Shown here piece by piece: positions 1-5,975 of a stretch of DNA of 7,436 nt (position 1 is the first letter of the stretch; every line of letters starts with the position of its first letter). The stretch is from Chitinophagaceae bacterium (GTDB lineage: Bacteria; Bacteroidota; Bacteroidia; Chitinophagales; Chitinophagaceae), in assembly GCA_016786525.1 (NCBI GenBank), contig JAEUVW010000363.1, positions 1 through 7,436 of the forward strand. The letters are read 5' to 3'. The translations under genes were made by a program, and so were the position numbers. A model generated the notes under the pieces. The model had not been told where the DNA came from, did not search any database, and was given only the letters and a program-made list of their open reading frames with translations.

Positions 1-134
1 CTATTTGTTTCGGAACTACATCTTCGTTGATTTGCCAAAACTTGGAAATAATATGTAAACCATTATCACATAGTGTCCCCATATTGGGAAAGATTTATTT
101 TCAACTGCTATTTTTTAAGAATATTTCAAAACGG
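1..134. other. Ambiguous left edge; possible gene end (+) or gene start (-)
   Basis: Two readings are possible and I cannot choose between them. On the plus strand, the frame beginning at base 2 runs YLFRNYIFVDLPKLGNNM and stops with TAA at 56-58. That would be the tail of a gene entering from the left, and it fits the terminator at 135-172. On the minus strand, an ATG at 82-80 opens a frame that reads MGTLCDNGLHIISKFWQINE and continues off the left edge; its composition looks like a soluble protein. I recognise neither peptide. A third frame (plus, from base 3) stays open to about 148 but runs into the terminator hairpin and looks non-coding. The stretch from 59 to 134 is AT-rich and otherwise featureless. 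Confidence 0.3.
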
Positions 135-172
135 AAAAAGGGTTAAGTATGCTATGACTTAACCCTTTTTTT
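135..172 (+). terminator. Strong rho-independent terminator, potentially bidirectional
   Basis: A perfect 14-bp stem pairs 135-148 (AAAAAGGGTTAAGT) with 157-170 (ACTTAACCCTTTTT) around the 8-base loop ATGCTATG. The T-run continues to 172. Because the stem starts with an A-run, the minus strand also ends in a T-run, so it could terminate in both directions. It most likely closes a rightward gene that lies mostly outside the window, and it insulates the scoA transcript from that gene. Confidence 0.85.
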
Positions 173-174
173 AT

Positions 175-182
175 TAAATTTG
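175..182 (+). promoter_or_regulatory. Bacteroidota-type -7 promoter element before scoA
   Basis: TAAATTTG matches the Bacteroidota primary-sigma -7 consensus TAnnTTTG exactly. It lies 3 bases after the T-run of the terminator at 135-172. No good TTTG -33 element is seen at the usual distance, because that region is occupied by the terminator hairpin, so support is partial. If it is used, transcription would start at about 186-190 and the scoA leader would be about 145 nt long. Confidence 0.4.
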
Positions 183-184
183 CA

Positions 185-247
185 GTAATGATTTACAAGG
201 TAATCAGATGAAAGCGAGTGCAGTAAGCACCATTACTAAATCGTTAC
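185..247 (+). promoter_or_regulatory. Predicted folded leader RNA upstream of scoA
   Basis: GTAATGATTTA (185-195) can pair with TAAATCGTTAC (237-247) in an 11-bp stem with one U-G wobble. Inside it, GTAAT (200-204) pairs with ATTAC (232-236), and GTGC (218-221) pairs with GCAC (227-230) around the loop AGTAA. The three helices stack into one elongated hairpin. It lies just after the -7-like element at 175-182, so it would form the 5' end of the mRNA. I do not recognise it as a known riboswitch class. The pairing was found by eye in AT-rich sequence, so chance remains possible. Confidence 0.35.
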
Positions 248-318
248 CGATGGCACTTTCGGTTCTTGTAAACTACTCTTTATTAGCCACTTTGGGCTAT
301 ATTAATCTTTTTTTTTAA
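208..318 (+). CDS. Possible 36-aa hydrophobic small ORF / leader peptide
   Basis: ATG at 208 opens a 36-codon frame ending in TAA at 316-318, 15 bases before the scoA ATG. The peptide begins MKASAVSTITKSLPMALSVL. It has Lys at 2 and 11, then a largely hydrophobic stretch from about residue 13 to 36 with seven Leu in total, like a single membrane segment or a Leu-rich leader peptide. An AAGG at 197-200 lies at a Shine-Dalgarno-like distance, although this phylum rarely relies on such sites. The start codon falls in the internal loop of the predicted hairpin at 185-247. There is no homology evidence, and an ORF this short is easily produced by chance. Confidence 0.2.
   Translation: MKASAVSTITKSLPMALSVLVNYSLLATLGYINLFF
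284..316 (+). promoter_or_regulatory. Weak hairpin plus T-run just before scoA (attenuator-like)
   Basis: TAGCC (284-288) pairs with GGCTA (295-299) around a 6-base loop, and a run of nine T follows at 308-316. The stem is only 5 bp and the T-run starts 8 bases after it, so it does not meet the usual form of an intrinsic terminator. Its position between a possible leader ORF and scoA is the only reason to list it. Confidence 0.15.
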
Positions 319-333
319 AAAAACGGACAAACA

Positions 334-1035
334 ATGAGTATCAATAAAGTAGTTGCCGGGCCTAAAGAAGCGGTACAGGACATCCAGGATGGAGCCACCA
401 TCATGTTTGGCGGATTTGGCCTCTGCGGCCTGCCCGAAAACTGTATTGCCGCACTGGTAGAAAAAGGTGTGAGCAACCTGACCTGTATCTCCAATAACGC
501 CGGTGTAGACGATTTTGGTATCGGGCTGATGCTGCATAAAAAGCAGTTGAAAAAAATGATCGCTTCCTATGTCGGCGAAAATGCCGAGTTCGAACGCCAG
601 TTACTGAGCGGAGAACTGGAGGTAGAGCTAATCCCACAGGGTACACTGGCCACACGCTGCCTGATCGCCGGATATGGTATCCCCTTCGTGCCGGTCCTGG
701 CCGGCGTGGGTACCGAAGTAGCGGAGGGCAAAGAGACGGTAACGCGCAACGGAAAAGAATACCTGATCGAAGAAGCCTTTGATGCTGAATTTGCCATTGT
801 AAAAGCCTGGAAAGGAGATACTATGGGCAATCTTATTTTTAAAGATACCGCGCGCAACTTTAACCCATTGATGGCGATGGCCGGCAAGACGACCATCGCA
901 GAAGTGGAAGAACTGGTACAACCCGGAGAACTGGATCCGAACATGATCCATACTCCCGGCATCTATGTGCACCGCATCTTCCAGGGTACAAACTACGAAA
1001 AGCGGATCGAGCAGCGGACGGTGAGGAAAAAGTAA
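334..1035 (+). CDS. scoA: 3-oxoacid CoA-transferase subunit A
   Basis: This is the alpha subunit of a heteromeric class I CoA-transferase (SCOT type). With ScoB it reversibly moves CoA from succinyl-CoA to acetoacetate or another short acid in the cytoplasm, feeding ketone-body or ketogenic amino acid carbon into acetyl-CoA. The product is 233 aa, the usual length for a stand-alone A subunit. It carries the family signature near the N-terminus: DG at 19-20, a hydrophobic stretch, then GGFGLCGLP at 26-34. The internal ATRCLIAGYGIPFVPVLAG region is also typical. The ATG at 334 follows an A-rich leader with no clear Shine-Dalgarno site. The partner scoB lies downstream but is separated by an unrelated gene at 1079-1465. 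The family assignment is firm. The exact acid substrate is inferred, and related acetate or butyrate CoA-transferases look similar. Confidence 0.93.
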   Translation: MSINKVVAGPKEAVQDIQDGATIMFGGFGLCGLPENCIAALVEKGVSNLTCISNNAGVDDFGIGLMLHKKQLKKMIASYVGENAEFERQLLSGELEVELIPQGTLATRCLIAGYGIPFVPVLAGVGTEVAEGKETVTRNGKEYLIEEAFDAEFAIVKAWKGDTMGNLIFKDTARNFNPLMAMAGKTTIAEVEELVQPGELDPNMIHTPGIYVHRIFQGTNYEKRIEQRTVRKK

Positions 1036-1078
1036 CGAAGCAACTGGATAAAGTAGTCAATTCGGCAAAGTAGCTTTT

Positions 1079-1465
1079 ATGGATGAGGATAAAAAGTACA
1101 AATCCTTTCAGGATTTGGAAGTTTGGAAAAAAGCCAGGGTGTTTAAAATTACTGTGTTTGAATTGACCGTTCGGTTTCCGGCGGATGAAAAATTTGCCTT
1201 AACTGACCAATTAAGGAAAGCTTCCCGTTCTAGTGCAGCGAGCATTGCTGAAGGCTATGGAAGATTCTCCTACAAAGATCAATTGCACTTCTGCATACAG
1301 GCCAGGGGCTCACTTTTTGAATGCCTTAACCATATCATAGATGCATTTGATTGTAACTACATTACTGAAAAAGTAAAAAATGAATTTGCAATAAAGATTG
1401 AAGAAGTGTCCAGAATATTAAACGGATATATTGCCTGGCTTAAAACAATGAACGCCACAAAATAA
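1079..1465 (+). CDS. Four-helix bundle protein, S23/IVP family
   Basis: This 128-aa protein belongs to the family first named for ORFs in intervening sequences of 23S rRNA genes, later shown to fold as a four-helix bundle. The hallmarks are FQDLEVWKKA near residue 10, FPADEKFALTDQLRKASRSS in the middle, then SIAEGYGR and an ARGSL.E segment that starts the third helix. No catalytic residues are known and the biological role of the family is unsettled. Here it is not in rRNA: it sits between scoA and scoB, 43 bases after one and 45 before the other, on the same strand. Its DNA is clearly AT-richer than its neighbours (about 38% GC by hand count over 1141-1440, against 47-63% in sampled lines of scoA and scoB). 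This suggests later insertion or transfer. The reading frame is intact. Confidence 0.9.
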   Translation: MDEDKKYKSFQDLEVWKKARVFKITVFELTVRFPADEKFALTDQLRKASRSSAASIAEGYGRFSYKDQLHFCIQARGSLFECLNHIIDAFDCNYITEKVKNEFAIKIEEVSRILNGYIAWLKTMNATK

Positions 1466-1510
1466 CTTCTTTAACTAATTGCCTTTTTAACCTGATTAAC
1501 TTAAAAAACA

Positions 1511-2167
1511 ATGGGTTTAAGCAAAGAACAAATAGCGCAGCGCATCGCGAAAGAACTGAAAGACGGATACTATGTAAACCTGGGTATCGGTATTCCTACA
1601 TTGGTAGCCAACTTTATACCGGAGGGCATCAATGTCGTGTTGCAAAGCGAAAACGGCCTGCTGGGCATGGGCCCTTTTCCCGAAGAAGGAAAAGAAGATG
1701 CAGACCTCATCAATGCCGGCAAGCAAACCATCACCACGCTGCCCGGCTCTGCTATATTCGACAGCGCCATGAGCTTCGGTATGATCCGTGCAGGTAAAGT
1801 GCACCTTACCGTACTCGGTGCGATGGAAGTAGCAGACAATGGCGATATCGCCAACTGGAAGATACCGAATAAAATGGTGAAGGGTATGGGCGGCGCCATG
1901 GACCTGGTGGCCGCAGCAAAAAATATTATCGTAGCCATGCAGCACACCAATCCCAAAGGCGAAAGCAAGCTGCTGAGCAAGTGCACGCTGCCGCTTACCG
2001 GTATTCAATGCGTGACCAAGATCGTCACCGACCTGGGCGTATTTGAAGTAACGCCTGAAGGTTTCCGCTGCACAGAGCATGCTCCTGACGTTACTATTGA
2101 AGAGATCAAAGCGAAGACGGCCGGCCGTCTGGTCATTGCAGACGACATCAAGGCAGTTGTAGTTTAA
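1511..2167 (+). CDS. scoB: 3-oxoacid CoA-transferase subunit B
   Basis: This is the beta subunit of the SCOT-type CoA-transferase and supplies the catalytic glutamate, which forms the enzyme-CoA thioester. The signature SENGLLGMGP is at residues 46-55, making Glu47 the expected nucleophile. The N-terminal NLGIGIPTLVANFIP segment and the GGAMDLV glycine-rich stretch are also typical. At 218 aa it has normal length for a stand-alone B subunit and shows no truncation. The ATG at 1511 follows an A-rich stretch much like the one before scoA. The two subunits must assemble together, so co-transcription through the intervening four-helix-bundle gene is likely, unless that gene brings its own signals. 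No clear terminator follows; the LysE-family gene starts 55 bases later. Confidence 0.94.
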   Translation: MGLSKEQIAQRIAKELKDGYYVNLGIGIPTLVANFIPEGINVVLQSENGLLGMGPFPEEGKEDADLINAGKQTITTLPGSAIFDSAMSFGMIRAGKVHLTVLGAMEVADNGDIANWKIPNKMVKGMGGAMDLVAAAKNIIVAMQHTNPKGESKLLSKCTLPLTGIQCVTKIVTDLGVFEVTPEGFRCTEHAPDVTIEEIKAKTAGRLVIADDIKAVVV

Positions 2168-2222
2168 CATATTGATCTTCTGCTACGGGAGATTACTTCT
2201 TTAATTTTAACTGCATACTACT

Positions 2223-2942
2223 ATGTCGTTGATCAGTGCAATATTGGGAGGACTATTGCTGGGGCTCTTTATGGCTATCTCAGTAGGCCCTACTTTGTTT
2301 GCCATTATAAAATACAGCTTAAACCACAGTTACAAAACCGGTCTCGCTTTTGTATTGGGTGTCTCTGTGTCCGACATCATGTACGTGACGATCGCCAACC
2401 TGGCGGCACCCTGGCTTGATTTTATTTACCACTACGAAAAGCAGGTAGCATTGATTGGCGGCGCTGTGCTGCTGCTCATTGGCCTGTTCGGCCTGGTGCG
2501 CCGCTACAAGCCCGTAAGGCCTTCCTCTACCAAAAACCTGGTCAGCAGCGGGCATTACCTGCGCATTTTTGCCAGCGGCTTCTTTATCAATACAGCCAAC
2601 CCCGGGGTGATCATCAACTGGATCGCTTCCGTTACCCTGGTCACCAACGCTACAGCGCAGATGACCACTACCCAGGGCATTATTTACCGTGCCGTTTTCT
2701 TTGGCACCTGCCTGGCCCTGGTATTGGGCGTAGATGCGCTGAAGGTATTCCTGGCCGATTCCATCCGCAAACGCCTGACCCTGCGCAAAGTGATGTACCT
2801 GCAAAAAATATCGGCCGCCTGCCTGTTCGTGATCGGTATCGGCCTGGTGTTGTTTACCCTGTTCGGCAATTATTTTAAAGACAGGCAAGCGGTAAAACCT
2901 GCCACTGCAGCCCTCAGCCTATATACAGGTAGCCAGGCCTAG
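2223..2942 (+). CDS. LysE/RhtB-family exporter
   Basis: This is a 239-aa inner-membrane protein of the LysE translocator superfamily, whose members export amino acids or related small metabolites using the proton gradient. Hydrophobic segments lie at roughly 4-29, 38-62, 74-93, 115-140, 153-172 and 190-215, giving about six membrane spans. The family's conserved N-terminal GP occurs as SVGPTLF (20-26), and a second conserved NPG occurs in INTANPGVIINW (122-133). A basic loop (about 93-104) separates spans 3 and 4. The C-terminal 25 residues or so are polar and probably cytoplasmic or disordered. The substrate cannot be read from the sequence. It may be co-transcribed with scoB, since the gap is 55 bases without a terminator, but the two have no obvious shared pathway. 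Confidence 0.87.
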   Translation: MSLISAILGGLLLGLFMAISVGPTLFAIIKYSLNHSYKTGLAFVLGVSVSDIMYVTIANLAAPWLDFIYHYEKQVALIGGAVLLLIGLFGLVRRYKPVRPSSTKNLVSSGHYLRIFASGFFINTANPGVIINWIASVTLVTNATAQMTTTQGIIYRAVFFGTCLALVLGVDALKVFLADSIRKRLTLRKVMYLQKISAACLFVIGIGLVLFTLFGNYFKDRQAVKPATAALSLYTGSQA

Positions 2943-3062
2943 CCTTTGTGGTACACAGATCCGTGCCGGGAGGGCAAAACAGCTTGCAGGCTTGCAGGAC
3001 CTATAAGGCATACCGGTGGCGCAGGCGGCATAAAAAGCAATGATTTTCCCTGATAAAGCATC

Positions 3063-3070
3063 TACCTTTG
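3063..3070 (+). promoter_or_regulatory. Bacteroidota-type -7 promoter element before the ABC ATPase
   Basis: TACCTTTG matches TAnnTTTG exactly and is followed by CAGC, a common context for such promoters. It lies 34 bases before the ABC ATPase start codon. A weak T-rich -33 candidate (TTTT at 3044-3047) sits a little closer than ideal. Transcription would start at about 3074-3078, giving a leader of roughly 30 nt and a transcript covering the ATPase and probably the phosphatase gene. Confidence 0.55.
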
Positions 3071-3104
3071 CAGCGCAGAACCCATAGCCTTCTGCCGATC
3101 TTCT

Positions 3105-3866
3105 ATGAGAGCACCCATCATCAGTGTACGCAATCTGGTCAAGAAATACGACGATTTTACTGCAGTCGGCGGTATTTCCTTCGAGGTATACAAGGGCGAG
3201 ATATTTGGCCTGCTGGGGCCTAACGGCGCCGGCAAGACCACTACACTGGAGATCATCGAAACCCTGCGCGCCAAGACATCAGGCGAAGTGACCGTAGACG
3301 GCATAGACCTGGATAAGCACCCGCAGCAGATCAAGAAGATCATCGGTGTGCAATTGCAGGCGGCAGGTTATTACCCGATGCTCAACCTGGTACAGATCAT
3401 CGACCTGTTTGCCGGGCTGTACAATAAGAAAGTGGATGCCCTGGCTTTACTGGACACCGTGAACCTGCGTGAAAAAAGCAGGAACAAATACAAAGAACTT
3501 TCCGGGGGGCAGAAACAACGCTTCTCCATTGCCACCACCCTGATCAATGACCCGAAAGTGATTTTCCTCGACGAACCCACAACCGGCCTGGACCCGCAGG
3601 CGCGCCGCAATCTCTGGGAGCTGATCCGCCAGGTACGCGACCGGGGCACTACAGTGGTGCTCACTACACACTATATGGATGAAGCAGAAGAGCTCTGCGA
3701 GCGCGTAGCCATCATAGACAGTGGTAAGATCGTGACCCTGGACACGCCCAACGGCCTGATCGACAAACTCGTCGCTACCGGCTTTGAACGGAAGAAAGCA
3801 GTAAAGGCGGCCAGCCTGGAGGATGTGTTTATTGCTATGACCGGGAAGGAGTACCGCGACAGCTAG
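3105..3866 (+). CDS. ABC transporter ATP-binding protein (ABC-2/DrrA type)
   Basis: This 253-aa ATPase would power a membrane permease by binding and hydrolysing ATP on the cytoplasmic face. All nucleotide-binding motifs are intact: Walker A GPNGAGKTT at 38-46, a Q-loop near Gln83/Gln85, the signature LSGGQ at 132-136, Walker B VIFLDE at 152-157 with catalytic Glu157, the D-loop TTGLDP at 159-164 and the H-loop His189. The C-terminal SLEDVFIAMTGKEYRDS resembles the tail of the CcmA/DrrA-like group that pairs with ABC-2 permeases. No permease gene is next to it in this window: a LysE-type exporter lies upstream and a phosphatase gene starts 17 bases downstream. The partner is presumably encoded elsewhere. 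The transported substrate is unknown. Confidence 0.93.
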   Translation: MRAPIISVRNLVKKYDDFTAVGGISFEVYKGEIFGLLGPNGAGKTTTLEIIETLRAKTSGEVTVDGIDLDKHPQQIKKIIGVQLQAAGYYPMLNLVQIIDLFAGLYNKKVDALALLDTVNLREKSRNKYKELSGGQKQRFSIATTLINDPKVIFLDEPTTGLDPQARRNLWELIRQVRDRGTTVVLTTHYMDEAEELCERVAIIDSGKIVTLDTPNGLIDKLVATGFERKKAVKAASLEDVFIAMTGKEYRDS

Positions 3867-3883
3867 TTTTTATCAGATAAGAC

Positions 3884-4351
3884 ATGAAGATACTGATGGT
3901 TTGCCTGGGCAATATCTGCCGGTCCCCGATTGCCGAAGGGGTATTGGCCCAGAAAGCAAAAGAAAGAGGACTGGACTGGCAGGTAGACTCTGCCGGCACC
4001 AACCGCTACCATACCGGGGAGGCTCCGCACCGTTTTTCACAGAAGGTCTGCCTGCAACACGGCATTGACATTTCCGGCCAATGCGCCCGGACCTTTACCG
4101 CTAAAGACTTTGAGCAATACGACATCATCTACGCGCTGGCGATGGATGTGTACCGGGAAATCGAAAAGATAGGGGGTACGAAGGCACTAATGAATAAGGT
4201 AAAGCTATTCCTGTCCGAACGGGAAGAAGGCAGCACGGCGTCTGTACCCGACCCCTGGTATGGCGACGAAAGCGGCTACCTCCCGGTGTATCGGCTTATC
4301 GAGGAGACCTGCGAAGCAATTGTGCATAAATATACTGCGTCCTCTTTATAG
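3884..4351 (+). CDS. Low-molecular-weight protein-tyrosine-phosphatase
   Basis: This 155-aa cytoplasmic enzyme removes phosphate from phosphotyrosine through a cysteinyl-phosphate intermediate. The P-loop CLGNICRS lies at 7-14, with nucleophile Cys7 and phosphate-binding Arg13. The general acid is Asp123 in the DPWY motif (123-126). The length is normal for the family. In bacteria such enzymes often oppose BY-kinases in polysaccharide export, but no kinase or capsule gene is visible here, so the target is unknown. The gene starts 17 bases after the ABC ATPase stop and is very likely on the same transcript. A 128-base gap then separates it from hisS. Confidence 0.94.
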   Translation: MKILMVCLGNICRSPIAEGVLAQKAKERGLDWQVDSAGTNRYHTGEAPHRFSQKVCLQHGIDISGQCARTFTAKDFEQYDIIYALAMDVYREIEKIGGTKALMNKVKLFLSEREEGSTASVPDPWYGDESGYLPVYRLIEETCEAIVHKYTASSL

Positions 4352-4465
4352 CCCTGTAAAAGCCGAAGTTTCTTCCCGATACTCCAGGTCGGAATAAGCG
4401 CAGACAATTTGTACCGCACCATCATACCGATCGGGATTCTGCAAAAAACACAGTTCATTAATGCT

Positions 4466-4473
4466 TATTTTTG
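4466..4473 (+). promoter_or_regulatory. Possible -7 element immediately before hisS
   Basis: TATTTTTG matches TAnnTTTG and ends 6 bases before the hisS ATG at 4480. If it is used, transcription would begin at or next to the start codon, giving a leaderless or nearly leaderless mRNA. The best -33 candidate (TTCTG at 4437-4441) is too far upstream, so the call is weak. The alternative is read-through from the phosphatase gene. Confidence 0.25.
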
Positions 4474-4479
4474 CTGCTT

Positions 4480-5859
4480 ATGTCAAAACCTTCTGTACCG
4501 CAGGGCATGCGTGACCTGACCCCCGAGGTCGTGCGCAGGCGCCAATATATTTTTTCCACCTTACGCAACATCTTTGAACAGTGCGGCTTTCAGCCCATTG
4601 AAACACCCAGTATGGAAAACCTGGGTACCCTGATGGGTAAATATGGAGATGAGGGCGACCGCCTGATCTTCAAAGTATTGAACAACGGCCTGAACGAGGC
4701 CGCCAAGCATGATAAAACAAGAGCCGCGCTGGAAAATGTACTGTCGGGCAGAAATGACGCCAACCTTACCGAACGCGCGTTGCGCTATGACCTCACCATC
4801 CCCTTTGCCCGCTATGTGGTGATGCACCAGCACGAACTGCAGTTCCCCTTTCGCCGCTACCAGATGCAGCCCGTATGGCGCGCCGACCGGCCGCAAAAAG
4901 GGCGTTACCGCGAGTTCTGGCAATGCGATTGCGATATTGTCGGCACCAACTCCCTGATCAACGAAGCGGAATTGCTGTACATCTACCGCGAAGCATTTTA
5001 CCGTTTGCAGGTTCCACAGGTCATCGTACGCATCAACAGCCGCAAGGTACTGACCGGCATCGCACAATTTTGCGGCGCAGAAGAAAAGCTCGTAGACATT
5101 ACTACAGCAATAGACAAGCTGGACAAGATCGGCTCGGAAGGCGTGAGCAAAGAACTGCAGCAAAGAGGCTTGACAGAAGAACAGCTGAACAATATCCTGC
5201 GCCTGATCAATATCCGCGACCTGGCTGAAATGGAAGCCGCATTCAGCGAAAAAGAGATCCATACCGGCCTGGATGGTATCAAAGAACTGAAAGACACCCT
5301 GGCTTACCACGACACCCTGGGCAGCAGCACCTGGAACAATTCGGAGATCAAAATTGATTTCACCCTGGCGCGCGGACTTAGCTACTATACCGGCGTCATC
5401 GTAGAGGTAAACTGTGCAGATGAACGGGTACAAATGGGCAGCATTGGCGGCGGTGGCCGTTATGATGACCTGACCGGTCTGTTCGGACTCAAAAACCTCT
5501 CGGGTGTAGGCGTTTCTTTCGGTATCGACCGCATCTATGATGTGATGGAGCAGTTGGAGCTTTTCCCCGAATCGATAGCGGTGGGCACCAAAGCGATGAT
5601 CGTCAATACCGGTGGCGCCAATGAACACTATGCATTGGGTATCCTGCAGCAACTCAGGACAAAAGGTATTGCTGCCGAGATCTACCCGGAGCCTGTAAAG
5701 TTTGACAAGCAAATGAAATACATCTTCAACCGCAACATACCGTTTTCAATCATCATCGAAAACGAGGAGCGGGAAACGAATACCGTACGGGTGAAAGGAT
5801 TCCCGGAAGCAGGACAACTGCGTATGGGTATTGACGAGCTGATCGAAAAACTGGCTTAA
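4480..5859 (+). CDS. hisS: Histidyl-tRNA synthetase
   Basis: This enzyme charges tRNA-His with histidine using ATP in the cytoplasm. From the ATG at 4480 the protein is 459 aa and begins MSKPSVPQGMRDLTPE, the usual N-terminus. The frame also opens at a TTG at 4471, but that would only add MLL, so the ATG is preferred. Class II motif 2 starts at FRRYQMQPVWRADRPQKGRY (from about residue 124). The histidine-specific RGLSYYTG lies at 298-305, the glycine-rich GSIGGGGRYDD at about 320-330, and motif 3 GVGVSFGIDRIYD at about 342-354. Residues from about 370 to 459 form the anticodon-binding domain. It is longer than the Escherichia coli enzyme (424 aa), with the extra length between motif 2 and the histidine motif, as is common in this phylum. 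It is the last gene of the rightward block. Confidence 0.96.
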   Translation: MSKPSVPQGMRDLTPEVVRRRQYIFSTLRNIFEQCGFQPIETPSMENLGTLMGKYGDEGDRLIFKVLNNGLNEAAKHDKTRAALENVLSGRNDANLTERALRYDLTIPFARYVVMHQHELQFPFRRYQMQPVWRADRPQKGRYREFWQCDCDIVGTNSLINEAELLYIYREAFYRLQVPQVIVRINSRKVLTGIAQFCGAEEKLVDITTAIDKLDKIGSEGVSKELQQRGLTEEQLNNILRLINIRDLAEMEAAFSEKEIHTGLDGIKELKDTLAYHDTLGSSTWNNSEIKIDFTLARGLSYYTGVIVEVNCADERVQMGSIGGGGRYDDLTGLFGLKNLSGVGVSFGIDRIYDVMEQLELFPESIAVGTKAMIVNTGGANEHYALGILQQLRTKGIAAEIYPEPVKFDKQMKYIFNRNIPFSIIIENEERETNTVRVKGFPEAGQLRMGIDELIEKLA

Positions 5860-5883
5860 CGCCGCAGTCCGGTAAGCTGTCCC

Positions 5884-5922
5884 GATGCCGCGCCTGCCGG
5901 CAGGCAGGTTCCGAAGGGCATC
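5884..5922. repeat. GC-rich palindromic REP-like element
   Basis: GCCTGCCGGCAGGC (5892-5905) is a perfect 14-base palindrome, followed by another CAGG. It sits inside a wider inverted pair, GATGCC (5884-5889) and GGCATC (5917-5922), so the whole unit can fold into a two-level hairpin. It lies in the hisS to aspartate kinase convergent intergenic region, a typical place for REP-type repeats. Only one copy is visible here, so its repetitive nature is inferred. Confidence 0.5.
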
Positions 5923-5975
5923 CAAAGGACAAATAAGTCCGTTTTCTGTACGGCCTTTCAGCATCTTCCATAACA

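Noticed and set aside
5..11. KFGGAS in place of the more common KFGGTS in aspartate kinase, taken as a defect (positions are residue numbers)
   Set aside because: Ala at this position occurs in functional aspartate kinases and the other kinase motifs are intact, so it is not evidence of lost activity.
1517..2170. Minus-strand open frame opposite scoB (217 codons)
   Set aside because: It is the antisense shadow of scoB; the plus-strand frame has the catalytic SENG motif and normal length.
2982..2997. Perfect 8-bp tandem duplication GCTTGCAG x2 in the gap between the LysE gene and the ABC ATPase
   Set aside because: Two short copies are most simply a replication slip; there are no flanking inverted repeats or further copies to suggest an operator or attachment site.
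4427..4434. Palindrome CCGATCGG upstream of hisS as an operator
   Set aside because: Eight-base palindromes are common by chance and no second half-site or known regulator motif is present.
4276..4458. Minus-strand 60-codon ORF in the phosphatase-hisS gap, starting MNCVFCRIPI
   Set aside because: About half overlaps the end of the phosphatase gene on the other strand. The CxxC start resembles HIT-family N-termini only by chance, and nothing further matches.
4561..5712. Long minus-strand open frame (383 codons) opposite hisS
   Set aside because: It mirrors the hisS coding frame, its translation shows no recognisable domain, and hisS carries all class II synthetase motifs in order.
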